A stretch of DNA of 64,000 nt from Burkholderiales bacterium RIFCSPLOWO2_02_FULL_57_36. Lineage in GTDB: Bacteria; Pseudomonadota; Gammaproteobacteria; Burkholderiales; Burkholderiaceae_D. Both the position numbers and the translations under genes were made by a program. Each line of letters opens with the position of its first letter. Position 1 is the stretch's first letter. Below are positions 48,649 through 57,512 of the stretch, one piece after another. Below the pieces are notes generated by a model that saw only the letters and a program-made list of their open reading frames with translations, did not search any database and had not been told where the DNA came from. The DNA lies in contig MESE01000111.1 in NCBI GenBank assembly GCA_001770855.1, positions 1 to 64,000 of the forward strand, in the 5' to 3' direction.

Positions 48649-49818
48649 GTGCTGATCGATTTTTTCTTTACACTCAAAGATGCCAAAATTCCCGTTTCGA
48701 TCAAGGAATTCCTGATCCTGCTGGAAGCGATGCAAAAGAACGTTATCAATCCTTCGCTGGATGATTTCTATTTCCTGTCGCGCATGACGCTGGTGAAAGA
48801 CGAAGCGCATTACGACAAGTTCGACAAGGCGTTCGGCTTGTATTTCAAAGGCATCGAGGCGGTGTTCGACAAGAATCCGGAAATTCCGCTGGACTGGCTG
48901 ATGAAGCGCATGGAGCGCGAGCTGACGCCGGAACAAAAGGCCGCCATCGAAAAATTCGGCTACGACAAGCTGATGGACCGCCTGAAGGAACTGCTGAAGG
49001 AGCAGAAGGAGCGCCATGAAGGCGGCAACAAATGGATCGGCACCGGCGGCACATCGCCGTTCGGCAACGGCGGACAAAATCCGGAAGGCATCCGCATCGG
49101 CGGCGAAGGCGGCAACCGAACTGCGGTAAAAGTATGGGAAGCGCGCGCTTATCGCGACTACGATTCGGAGCGTGAACTCGGAACACGCAATATCAAGATT
49201 GCCTTGCGCCGTCTGCGCAAATTCGCACGCGAAGGCGCCGAAGAAGAGTTGGCGCTCGACGACACGATCCGCGCCACCGCCAACAATGCCGGTTATCTCG
49301 ATATCAGGATGCAGCCGGAGCGCAAAAACAATATCAAGGTGCTGATGCTGCTGGATGTCGGCGGCACGATGGACGACCATATCGCGCGCACCGAAGAACT
49401 GTTTTCTGCGTCCAAGACCGAATTCAAGAATATGGAGTTCTATTACTTCCATAATTGCGTCTATGACTACATCTGGAAGAACAATCGGCGTCGCCATGCC
49501 GAACGTTTCCCGACATGGGATATCTTGCGCAAGTACCCGCCGGACACGAAGCTGATTTTGGTCGGCGACGCGACCATGAGTCCATACGAGATTTTGCAAC
49601 CGGGCGGGTCGGTCGAATACAACAATGAAGAAGCCGGTGCGGTTTGGCTGCAGCGCTTTACCAGCACCTTCCCGAAATATATCTGGCTCAATCCGGAACC
49701 GGAAGGCCTATGGCAGTACCGTCAATCGATTTCGGTCATTCGTCAAATCATGAACAACCGCATGTTTCCGTTGACCATCGATGGCCTGGAACGCGCAATG
49801 CGTTTGTTGAGCAAGTAA
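48649..49818 (+). CDS. VWA-domain protein, MoxR partner
   Basis: A 389-residue cytosolic protein (CoxE/YehP-like group) with an N-terminal helical part, a glycine-rich linker (GTGGTSPFGNGGQNPEG) at about 131-155, and a C-terminal von Willebrand A domain. The metal site reads LLDVGGTMDD (Asp236 to Thr240): Gly replaces the first Ser of the classical DxSxS. The GTG at 48649 is preceded by GAGG; the open frame upstream belongs to the GNAT gene in another frame. MoxR ATPases use such VWA proteins to recognise targets. Confidence 0.88.
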   Translation: MLIDFFFTLKDAKIPVSIKEFLILLEAMQKNVINPSLDDFYFLSRMTLVKDEAHYDKFDKAFGLYFKGIEAVFDKNPEIPLDWLMKRMERELTPEQKAAIEKFGYDKLMDRLKELLKEQKERHEGGNKWIGTGGTSPFGNGGQNPEGIRIGGEGGNRTAVKVWEARAYRDYDSERELGTRNIKIALRRLRKFAREGAEEELALDDTIRATANNAGYLDIRMQPERKNNIKVLMLLDVGGTMDDHIARTEELFSASKTEFKNMEFYYFHNCVYDYIWKNNRRRHAERFPTWDILRKYPPDTKLILVGDATMSPYEILQPGGSVEYNNEEAGAVWLQRFTSTFPKYIWLNPEPEGLWQYRQSISVIRQIMNNRMFPLTIDGLERAMRLLSK

Positions 49819-49827
49819 AAAGTATCG

Positions 49828-50655
49828 TCATCGCGCCTGCGGCAGGAATTTCTTGAACATGGAAATCAGGCCATTGCCGGTCACCGGCTTGTTCAGGAAT
49901 CCGTCGCAGCCAGACTGGCGTGCAAGAGGCTGGTCGTAAGTAAAGGACTTGCCGACCAAAAAAATTACCGTGGCTCTCTCAGCAATTTCGGTTTTGATCA
50001 CTTCGCAAAGACGATAAGGGTCCACTCTAGGTGTCGACGTGTTGATCATTACCAGCGAGATTTTCGATTTCCTGCAGAAATCCAGCGCGGCGATTTCATC
50101 GTCAGCCCAACTGACCGGCACCTTGCGGCGCGCCAGCAAACCGGCGACATAGTCGCTGAGCACGGAATTTTTATCGATGATCAAGACGCCGCCAATGACG
50201 GGCGGCCGACGCATGCGTATGTACTCTCCAGGATCGGTCAAATCGACATCAAGCCGATCCCGGCGCCGGCGTTCCGGCACGGTGACCACATCTGACGCTT
50301 CCAGCCTGGAGAGCGTGTCGGCGCGTTTCTCGATCAGTTCATCCAATCCCTTGAACAATTGCGGCCACTTGATCGGACTCGGTACACGAGCGTACGGCAA
50401 TTCGATTTCAGGAGTGCCGACCAGTAAAACCGGGCGCACGGCGCTTGGACCCAGATAAGACAATGCGACCAATGCTTTCCATTCATTCGCATTCGCCAGG
50501 AAAAGGTCGGGATCCTGAAGATTGTCTTCGGGTAGGCTGAAGTAGCTATACCCCTTGCTGCGCCTTTCGGCGAAATGTTCGTCAATGAGAGTCGTCTCGT
50601 CGGGAGAAAATCCGATCAGGCGCACGGCAAAGGGAAAACTGGATTTCAGCGTCAT
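49828..50655 (-). CDS. Protein with C-terminal degenerate receiver domain
   Basis: A 275-residue cytosolic protein. Residues 1-140 are unrecognised; residues about 155-272 follow a response-regulator receiver fold (GVLIIDKNSVLSDYVAGLL, TVIFLVGKSF, GFLNKP with the conserved Lys256). The phospho-acceptor position is Asn205 (LVMINTSTPR), so it is unlikely to be phosphorylated normally. The single Asp161 stands where the acidic pocket has two acids. No partner kinase is adjacent. Converges with the VWA gene. Confidence 0.75.
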   Translation of the reverse strand: MTLKSSFPFAVRLIGFSPDETTLIDEHFAERRSKGYSYFSLPEDNLQDPDLFLANANEWKALVALSYLGPSAVRPVLLVGTPEIELPYARVPSPIKWPQLFKGLDELIEKRADTLSRLEASDVVTVPERRRRDRLDVDLTDPGEYIRMRRPPVIGGVLIIDKNSVLSDYVAGLLARRKVPVSWADDEIAALDFCRKSKISLVMINTSTPRVDPYRLCEVIKTEIAERATVIFLVGKSFTYDQPLARQSGCDGFLNKPVTGNGLISMFKKFLPQAR

Positions 50656-51272
50656 GAGCTATTCTATAAATGAATCATCATGGTGCACTATATTAATTTT
50701 TAACTTCGTTTCGTTATAACAACTTTTGCACCATAAAGATCGAACAAAGTATTTGCTCAAAATAGATTTTCCCTGGAAACAAAAAAATACATTCATAAAA
50801 TCACTGAATATTCTGTGCGAAAAGAAAGTTTCCCGGTTCAGGCGGCCTTTTTCCCCACGTAAAGTCCGGAGCAAAGCGAATTTTTCACTGTATAAATATA
50901 CAGCAATATGCTAGTATGTGAAGCGCAATTCCGGTCCTGCGTCGACGCGCCGCCGAAAAATCATTGTTGCAATGCTTCGATAACGACACATGAACAGAAT
51001 TGTCTTGAACAGACGTCCGAAATAAGCACCTCCTCACTCAAGGCGGTACTCATCTTACGAAACCCGATTATATGTGAGCTCGATACCGGTCAATTTCATG
51101 CCCGCGCATTAAATTAAATATGTTGCCAATAGAGCCATTCGAACAGTCTGGATCAGCTCCGAATTCCCGAAATTTCTCGTACGCCGCACTTTTTCATTAG
51201 AATGCGAAAACCTTTGCTAAGTGTTTAAATGCGCTTTCGCTTTTAAAACCTGTTTCGTTTACCCTCTACTGA
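50656..51272. other. AT-rich gene-poor stretch with a LexA-type SOS box
   Basis: About 617 bases between the receiver-domain gene and parE with no convincing gene. The first 270 bases are far more AT-rich than the neighbours. It contains an inverted repeat ATGGTGCA/TGCACCAT (50680-50687/50727-50734) and a perfect SOS box (50888-50903). Small frames exist on both strands beside the SOS box (50908-51117 plus; 50659-50874 minus) but neither has protein-like character. Confidence 0.6.
50888..50903. promoter_or_regulatory. LexA (SOS) box
   Basis: CTGTATAAATATACAG matches the proteobacterial LexA box CTGT-N8-ACAG exactly and is a near-perfect palindrome with an AT-rich centre. It contains a TATAAAT -10-like element. 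No SOS gene (imuA, recA, lexA, sulA) follows within 370 bases, so the controlled transcript is not identified. Confidence 0.65.
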
Positions 51273-53261
51273 ATGGCCACTAAAAAATCCTCCTTATCCG
51301 GTTACAGCGAAGCATCGATCCAAGTCCTGAAAGGGCTGGAGCCGGTCAAGCAGCGCCCCGGAATGTACACGCGCACCGAAAACCCGCTGCACATCATTCA
51401 GGAAGTCATCGACAACGCATCCGATGAAGCGCTCGGCGGCTACTGCAAAAACATCGTAGTGACGGTCAACGTCGATGGCAGCGTCAGCGTCGAAGACGAC
51501 GGGCGCGGCATTCCGGTCGGCCTGCATCCGGTAGAAAAAGTACCGACCGTTGAAATCGTTTTTACCCGGCTGCACGCGGGTGGCAAGTTCGATAAAGGTT
51601 CCGGCGGCGCGTATGCGTTTTCGGGCGGCTTGCACGGCGTCGGCGTGTCGGTGACCAATGCATTGTCGTCGCGTCTCGAAATCACGGTCTGGCGCGAAGG
51701 CGGCGTGCACCAGATGGCGTTCGCCAATGGCGATGTAATAGAAAAACTGAAATCGCGTCAGATCGCACGCGATGAGAAACGATCCGGCACTCGCGTGACT
51801 GCGTGGCCGAACCCGAAATATTTCGATTCGCCGCAGATCTCTCTGGCGGAATTGCAGCGGCTGCTGCGCTCAAAAGCCGTCTTGCTGCCTGGCGTGAAAG
51901 TCACGCTGATCAACGCCAAAAATGGCGACACCCAGACCTGGCAATACGAGCAAGGTCTGCGCGGCTACCTGACCGAATCGCTGGCGCAGGCGTCGAACGC
52001 CGAAACCGTGATCCCGCTGTTCGAAGGCGAACAATATGCCACCGCGGATGCCGAAGGATTCGCCGAGGGTGAAGGTGCGGCCTGGGTCGTTGCATGGACC
52101 GAAGAAGGCAATGTGGTGCGCGAATCGTTTGTCAACCTGATCCCCACGTCTGCCGGCGGCACGCATGAATCCGGATTGCGCGAGGGCCTGTTCGGCGCGA
52201 TCAAAAGTTTTGTCGAAATGCATTCGCTGCTACCCAAGGGCGTCAAACTATTACCCGAAGATGTATTTGCGCGTGTTTCGTTCGTGCTGTCGGCGAAGGT
52301 ACTCGATCCGCAATTTCAGGGACAGATCAAGGAGCGCCTGAATTCGCGCGATGCGGTCCGGCTGGTGTCGGGTTTCACACGGCCAGCGCTGGAGCTATGG
52401 CTGAACCACCATGTCGATTACGGCAAGAAGCTGGCCGAGCTGGTGATCAAACAGGCGCAAAGCCGGCTGCGCTCCTTGCAAAAAGTTGAAAAGAAAAAAT
52501 CGTCCGGCGTCGCGGTATTGCCGGGCAAGCTGACAGATTGCGAATCCAGCGACGTCACGCGCAATGAATTGTTCCTGGTCGAAGGCGATTCGGCGGGCGG
52601 TTCCGCGAAGATGGGACGCGACAAGGAATTCCAGGCGATCCTGCCGCTGCGCGGCAAGGTATTGAATTCTTGGGAAACAGAGCGCGACAGACTGTTTGCC
52701 AATAATGAAATTCACGATATCGCGGTGGCGATCGGGGTCGATCCGCATGGCAAGAACGACACGCCGGATTTGACCGGCTTGCGCTACGGAAGAATTTGCA
52801 TACTGTCGGATGCCGACGTTGACGGTTCGCATATCCAGGTGCTGTTGCTGACGCTGTTTTTCAAACACTTTCCGCAACTGATCGATCGCGGTCATATCTG
52901 CGTGGCGCGGCCGCCACTGTACCGGGTCGATGCACCGGCGCGCGGCAAGAAGCCTGCACAAAAAGTCTATGCGCTGGATGATGGCGAACTCGAAGCAATT
53001 GAAGACAAGTTGCGCAAAGACGGCGTCAAGGACGGCGCATGGGCAATTTCGCGCTTCAAGGGCCTGGGCGAAATGAATGCGGAACAGTTGTGGGAAACCA
53101 CGATGAACCCCGACACCAGGCGTTTGTTGCCGGTAGCTCTTGGTTCCTTCGATCTGGCTGCATCGGAAGCGTGTTTCACCATGTTGATGGGCAAGGGCGA
53201 AGCTGCCGCACGTCGCGCATGGATAGAAGAACACGGTAACGAAGCGGAAGCGGATATCTGA
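51273..53261 (+). CDS. parE: DNA topoisomerase IV subunit B
   Basis: A 662-residue ATPase subunit of topoisomerase IV, which decatenates daughter chromosomes. GHKL ATPase motifs: EVIDNASDEALGG, DDGRGIP, GLHGVGVSVTNALS. The toprim domain carries LFLVEGDSAGGSAKMGR and SDADVDGSHIQVLLL. The C-terminus ends near IEEHGNEAEADI, as in ParE. Its stop overlaps the start of the lytic transglycosylase gene by one base. Confidence 0.96.
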   Translation: MATKKSSLSGYSEASIQVLKGLEPVKQRPGMYTRTENPLHIIQEVIDNASDEALGGYCKNIVVTVNVDGSVSVEDDGRGIPVGLHPVEKVPTVEIVFTRLHAGGKFDKGSGGAYAFSGGLHGVGVSVTNALSSRLEITVWREGGVHQMAFANGDVIEKLKSRQIARDEKRSGTRVTAWPNPKYFDSPQISLAELQRLLRSKAVLLPGVKVTLINAKNGDTQTWQYEQGLRGYLTESLAQASNAETVIPLFEGEQYATADAEGFAEGEGAAWVVAWTEEGNVVRESFVNLIPTSAGGTHESGLREGLFGAIKSFVEMHSLLPKGVKLLPEDVFARVSFVLSAKVLDPQFQGQIKERLNSRDAVRLVSGFTRPALELWLNHHVDYGKKLAELVIKQAQSRLRSLQKVEKKKSSGVAVLPGKLTDCESSDVTRNELFLVEGDSAGGSAKMGRDKEFQAILPLRGKVLNSWETERDRLFANNEIHDIAVAIGVDPHGKNDTPDLTGLRYGRICILSDADVDGSHIQVLLLTLFFKHFPQLIDRGHICVARPPLYRVDAPARGKKPAQKVYALDDGELEAIEDKLRKDGVKDGAWAISRFKGLGEMNAEQLWETTMNPDTRRLLPVALGSFDLAASEACFTMLMGKGEAAARRAWIEEHGNEAEADI

Positions 53262-54031
53262 TGCGGATTGTCACGCTCTTGCTGTCGGGCTGCCTGGGTT
53301 TCGCGTCATCGAGCGCGTTGGCCGATATCTACGGCCATATCGATGCGCAAGGCGTGGCACATTTTTCGACTGAAAAGCTGGATGAGCGTTATCAATTATT
53401 CCTGCGCGGCGACGAGTCATTTGACTCCTCGACCCTGACCGAATCCGGACCGATTACCATCAAACCGGCGCTGCTGCGCTATCTGTCCGAACATCCGAAT
53501 CTGAAAAAATACGAGCCGCTGATGCGCCAGGCAGGCAAGGAATTTTCCGTCGACCCGGCGCTGCTCAAGGCGGTGATGGCAGCCGAATCCGGGTTCAATC
53601 CGAACGCGGTATCGCCCAAAGGCGCGGTCGGCCTGATGCAGATCATGCCGGCGACTGCCGAGCGCTATGGATTGCGGCACGATCAAAAAAAATCGATCTC
53701 GCAAAAACTGACCGATCCGAAAACCAATATTCGGCTCGGCGCACGTTACCTGCGCGATTTGCACAAACTGTTTCCAAATCAGCCGCAGCTGATACTTGCG
53801 TCATACAACGCCGGTGAAGGCGCCGTGAAAAAATACAAGAATACCATTCCGCCATATCCTGAAACACGCAATTACGTACAGGTTGTTACCCAGTTTCATC
53901 AGCTGTACAAACCAGTTTCCTTCAAGACCGGTGGCGCAGTGTTTTCCGGTTCTTCTACAGATCCAAAACGTATTTCCATGACGATCCCGGGCCGGCGCAA
54001 CATGCCGGCACCGGCGACGCAAACCGAATAA
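53261..54031 (+). CDS. Lytic transglycosylase (SLT family)
   Basis: A 256-residue periplasmic muramidase-like enzyme. Signal peptide (VTLLLSGCLGFASSSALA), then a short N-terminal domain with IYGHIDAQGVAHFSTEKLDE, then the SLT core: ALLKAVMAAESGFNPNAVSPKGAVGLMQIMPATA (catalytic Glu in AAESG), RYLRDLHKLFPNQPQLILASYNAGEGAV. Cleaves peptidoglycan glycan strands. Wedged between parE and parC, with a 1-base overlap with parE and 14 bases before parC. A lytic enzyme in the topoisomerase operon is a known betaproteobacterial layout. Confidence 0.93.
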   Translation: MRIVTLLLSGCLGFASSSALADIYGHIDAQGVAHFSTEKLDERYQLFLRGDESFDSSTLTESGPITIKPALLRYLSEHPNLKKYEPLMRQAGKEFSVDPALLKAVMAAESGFNPNAVSPKGAVGLMQIMPATAERYGLRHDQKKSISQKLTDPKTNIRLGARYLRDLHKLFPNQPQLILASYNAGEGAVKKYKNTIPPYPETRNYVQVVTQFHQLYKPVSFKTGGAVFSGSSTDPKRISMTIPGRRNMPAPATQTE

Positions 54032-54045
54032 CTTCCTGAATCACC

Positions 54046-56358
54046 ATGACTGAACAAGCCAATCTGTTTGACACAATCCCTCCGGACGGCGGTGACTCGC
54101 TGACACTTGCCAGCTTTGCGGAACGAGCCTATCTTGATTATGCAATCTCTGTCGTCAAAGGCCGTGCGCTGCCTGATGTCAGCGACGGCCAGAAGCCGGT
54201 GCAGCGCCGGATTCTGTATGCGATGAATGAGCTTGGCCTGAACGCAACCGCCAAGCCACGCAAATCGGCAGCCGTGGTGGGCGACGTACTGGGCAAGCTG
54301 CATCCGCATGGCGACCAATCGGTATATGACGCGCTGGTGCGCATGGCGCAGAGTTTTTCATTGCGCTATCCGTTGATCGACGGGCAAGGCAATTTCGGTT
54401 CGCGCGATGGCGATGGCGCGGCGGCAATGCGTTACACCGAAGCACGACTTACGCCGATTGCAAAACTGCTGCTCGATGAAATCGACATGGGAACCGTCGA
54501 CTTTCAACCGAACTACGACGGCTCGACCGAAGAACCGAAACTGTTGCCCGGACGTCTGCCATTTGTATTGCTGAACGGCGCATCCGGCATCGCAGTCGGC
54601 CTTGCCACCGAAATCCCGTCGCATAATCTGCAAGAGGTAGCCAAGGCGGCGGTGGCGCTTATCCGCAATCCAAAACTGTCGCATGCCGAATTGATGGAAA
54701 TAATTCCCGGTCCGGACTTCCCCGGCGGCGGGCAAATCATCACGTCATCGGCCGCGATCTCGGAAATGTATGGGTCCGGGCGCGGCACGCTGAAGGTGCG
54801 CGCCAAATGGAAGATTGAGGACTTGGCGCGCGGCCAATGGCAAGCGGTGGTCACCGAACTACCGCCCGGCACCTCGTCGCAAAAAATTCTGGAAGAGATT
54901 GAAGAACTGACCAACCCGAAGATCAAGCTCGGCAAGAAAGCGCTCGGGCCGGAACAGTTGGCGATGAAACAATCAGTGCTATCAATGCTCGATACCGTAC
55001 GCGACGAATCCGGCCGCGATGCACCGGTACGGCTGGTGCTCGAACCCAAATCGAAAAACCAGGATCAGACCGAGTTCATGAACCTGCTGCTGGCGCACAC
55101 GTCGCTGGAGACGAGTGCGTCGATCAATCTGGTGATGATCGGCCGTGATGGACGGCCGCGACAGAAAGCGTTGGGCGATATATTGCGCGAATGGATCGAA
55201 TTCCGCTTTGCAACAGTGACGCGGCGCTCGCAGTTCAAGCTTCGTAAAATCGACGATCGCATCCATATTCTCGAAGGCCGCGAAGCGGTATTGCTGAATA
55301 TCGACAAGGTGATCAAGATCATCCGCGAATCGGATGAGCCAAAGCCGGCGCTGATGCAGGCATTCAAGTTATCCGATCGGCAGGCGGAAGACATTCTTGA
55401 AATCCGCCTGCGCCAATTGGCGCGCCTGGAAGCGATCAAGATTCAGCAAGAGCTGGCCGAGTTGCGCAAGGAAAAAGCAGCGCTGCACGATCTGCTCGAC
55501 AATCCGGCATCGATGAAGAAATTGATCATCAAGGAAATCGAAGCGGATGGAAAACAATTCGGCGATCCACGCAGAACGCTGATTGAAGCTGCCGAAAGAG
55601 CAGTGGCCGAACAAAAGATCATCGACGAACCGGTCACGGTCATCGTCTCGCAAAAAGGCTGGGTGCGCGCGCGCACCGGCCATGAGCATGACGCAAGCCA
55701 GTTCACGTTCAAGGCCGGCGACAGTTTATACGGCGCGTTCGAATGCCGCACGGTAGACAATCTGCTTGCGTTCGGGTCGAACGGCCGCGTGTATACAGTC
55801 CCGGTTGCCGCGCTACCCGGCGCGCGCGGCGATGGCGTGCCGGTCACGACGCTGGTCGATCTGGCGAACGGGTCGCGCGTGCTGCATTATTTCGCAGGTA
55901 CGCCGGACACGACACTATTGCTTGCCTCTACGGCCGGCTATGGATTTACCGTCAAGGCCGGCGACATGACAAGCCGGATCAAGGGCGGCAAGTCGTTTAT
56001 GACGCTCGAGGACGGCGACGAGCCGTTGGCGCCGCGCACGATGTTCAAAGGCGTCAGCGCGATTGCCTGCCTGTCCGAGAAAGGCCGGCTGCTGGTATTC
56101 GGTCTGGACGAGATCAAACAGTTGTCCGGCGGGGGACGCGGCGTAATTCTGATGGAGCTGGACAAGAATGAAAAGTTGATCGCGGCTCAGCCGATCAGTC
56201 AGCGCGGCGTTGTGGTGTCCGGTACAGGACGCGGCGGCAAAGCGCAGGAAGTTCTTCTGTCGGCATCTGGTCTGGCGCACCATATCGGCAAGCGCGCACG
56301 TAAGGGCAAGGCTTTGGAATCGAAGATCAAACCGACTAGGTTGACGGCGCAAAAGTAA
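54046..56358 (+). CDS. parC: DNA topoisomerase IV subunit A
   Basis: A 770-residue DNA cleavage/religation subunit. The active site reads [13 protein letters not shown] with catalytic Tyr, after [22 protein letters not shown] and [16 protein letters not shown] (quinolone-determining region; the usual Ser/Asp positions are in GDQSVYD). The C-terminal beta-propeller blades ([24 protein letters not shown]) are present. Length fits ParC rather than GyrA. Ends the parE-lytic transglycosylase-parC unit. Confidence 0.96.
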   Translation: MTEQANLFDTIPPDGGDSLTLASFAERAYLDYAISVVKGRALPDVSDGQKPVQRRILYAMNELGLNATAKPRKSAAVVGDVLGKLHPHGDQSVYDALVRMAQSFSLRYPLIDGQGNFGSRDGDGAAAMRYTEARLTPIAKLLLDEIDMGTVDFQPNYDGSTEEPKLLPGRLPFVLLNGASGIAVGLATEIPSHNLQEVAKAAVALIRNPKLSHAELMEIIPGPDFPGGGQIITSSAAISEMYGSGRGTLKVRAKWKIEDLARGQWQAVVTELPPGTSSQKILEEIEELTNPKIKLGKKALGPEQLAMKQSVLSMLDTVRDESGRDAPVRLVLEPKSKNQDQTEFMNLLLAHTSLETSASINLVMIGRDGRPRQKALGDILREWIEFRFATVTRRSQFKLRKIDDRIHILEGREAVLLNIDKVIKIIRESDEPKPALMQAFKLSDRQAEDILEIRLRQLARLEAIKIQQELAELRKEKAALHDLLDNPASMKKLIIKEIEADGKQFGDPRRTLIEAAERAVAEQKIIDEPVTVIVSQKGWVRARTGHEHDASQFTFKAGDSLYGAFECRTVDNLLAFGSNGRVYTVPVAALPGARGDGVPVTTLVDLANGSRVLHYFAGTPDTTLLLASTAGYGFTVKAGDMTSRIKGGKSFMTLEDGDEPLAPRTMFKGVSAIACLSEKGRLLVFGLDEIKQLSGGGRGVILMELDKNEKLIAAQPISQRGVVVSGTGRGGKAQEVLLSASGLAHHIGKRARKGKALESKIKPTRLTAQK

Positions 56359-56443
56359 GATGTGTAGGGCGGGAAACAAGGTTGCAGTTTCGGGGGCGTC
56401 CAAAGCACAGCGCCTTTTGCCGTGTGCCTCTTCGCGGCGTTCG

Positions 56444-57033
56444 CTTCGAAAACGCAAGACGGTTTTTCCTTCGTGGTGACTTGCCGGGGGTGGCCCGGCG
56501 GCTACTCACTTTTCTTGTCTCGCCAAGAAAAGTAAGCAAAAGAAGGCGACCGCGAAGCCGCTGCCCTGCGGGTTCCCGCTGAAGCACCTGCTGAAACGGG
56601 AAACGAAATAAACTCGCTGCGCTCAGACAAATTTCGTTTCTTATCCGTTTCAACAGGCACTTCAGCGGCAGCGTCAAAGCGGGGGTACGTCAATAACAAC
56701 CCCCGATTTTAAGCGCCATTCCAGCGAAATAAATTTCGCGGTCCGCTGAACTGGTGTGGACGTTGATATTGACGTTGCTGTTGACGTTCAACCCTTGGCA
56801 AAGCGCCGCAAGAGCGGGAGTCGATGCGGATAAGAAGTGAAACATGTCTGAGCGTAGCGAGTTCGTTTCGCTTCCCGCAGCGGCTCTCGCTCTTGCGGGC
56901 ACCCGCAGGGCGCTTTGTAGGGTCGCCTTTTCTTTGGGTACTTTCTTTTGGCGACGCAAAAGAAAGTACCTCGCCCGCCGGGGCGAGACCCGGCTAGCTT
57001 CCACGAAGGACAAACCGTCTTGCGTTTTCGAAG
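56444..57033. repeat. Long imperfect inverted repeat (arms about 205 bases)
   Basis: The left arm spans 56444-56647 and the right arm 56827-57033 in opposite orientation, with about 180 bases between. The outermost 33 bases (56444-56476 versus 57001-57033) differ at only one place. Inner blocks match less exactly: hairpins ACTTTTCTT/AAGAAAAGT-like (56509-56534) versus ACTTTCTTTT/AAAAGAAAGT, and ACTCGCT-GCGCTCAGACA versus its mirror. Each arm looks like one copy of a dispersed intergenic element; the pair is head-to-head. Confidence 0.75.
56759..56791. repeat. 12-base tandem repeat, 2.7 copies
   Basis: GACGTTGATATT, GACGTTGCTGTT and GACGTTCAA follow directly. It lies in the centre between the two arms of the inverted repeat. 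Confidence 0.6.
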
Positions 57034-57172
57034 GGACATGGCGAGAGATGCACGGAAAAACGGGCTGCGCTTTCCCACCCTACTATCCCCCACCTGTGCA
57101 AACTTTTGATGTCGTTTATCTAAATTGCACATCGAGAAAATTACAGAGCAAGCAAAATTTTTCCCCGGACTT

Positions 57173-57502
57173 TCAATCAACGATAAACAATTTTGCGCCC
57201 AATGGAGCTGATGAGCGATGCGCTTCCGCATGGTCCGCAACCTGATAACTCATGCCAGGTATGAGCACGAATTTGCGTCCGTCAGCCAGTTCGGTATGCA
57301 ACTCACCCTCCAGACATAACAGGATATGGCCTTTTTCACACCAGTGGTCAGCCAGATATCCCTCAGTATATTCAACCATGCGCACACGGATTTCGCCAAA
57401 CTGGCGGGTACGCCAATAGGCGACGCCAGAATCGCCCTTATGTTCGGAACGCTCGACCAGGTTCCAGTCGGTCGTACAAAAAGGAAGTTGATCGATGCGC
57501 AT
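57173..57502 (-). CDS. DHCW-motif cupin fold protein
   Basis: A 109-residue single cupin domain. The naming motif is seen as ADHWCEKGHILLCLEGEL, with the cupin second motif around GRKFVLIPGMSYQVADHAEAHRS. Function unknown; cupins of this type bind a metal or small ligand. ATG at 57502 gives the family start MRIDQLPFCTTDWN. It lies 10 bases downstream of the aminotransferase gene, so the two are likely co-transcribed. Confidence 0.83.
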   Translation of the reverse strand: MRIDQLPFCTTDWNLVERSEHKGDSGVAYWRTRQFGEIRVRMVEYTEGYLADHWCEKGHILLCLEGELHTELADGRKFVLIPGMSYQVADHAEAHRSSAPLGAKLFIVD

Positions 57503-57512
57503 CGAATTCGCC

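Larger units (their letters stand above)
56359..57172. other. Intergenic stretch dominated by an inverted repeat pair
   Basis: About 814 bases between parC and the cupin gene with no convincing gene. Nearly all of it is the inverted repeat pair 56444-57033, with a small unique centre carrying a 12-base tandem repeat. Short frames read through it because of repeat composition. Confidence 0.55.

Noticed and set aside
48532-49599. 355-codon minus-strand frame opposite the VWA gene
   Set aside because: It is antisense to a well supported VWA protein and an artefact of codon composition.
50908-51117. 69-codon frame just after the SOS box
   Set aside because: No ribosome site and irregular composition; kept only as a note to the SOS box, not called as a gene.
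52395-53234. 279-codon minus-strand frame opposite parE
   Set aside because: Shadow of the parE coding frame; no domain seen.
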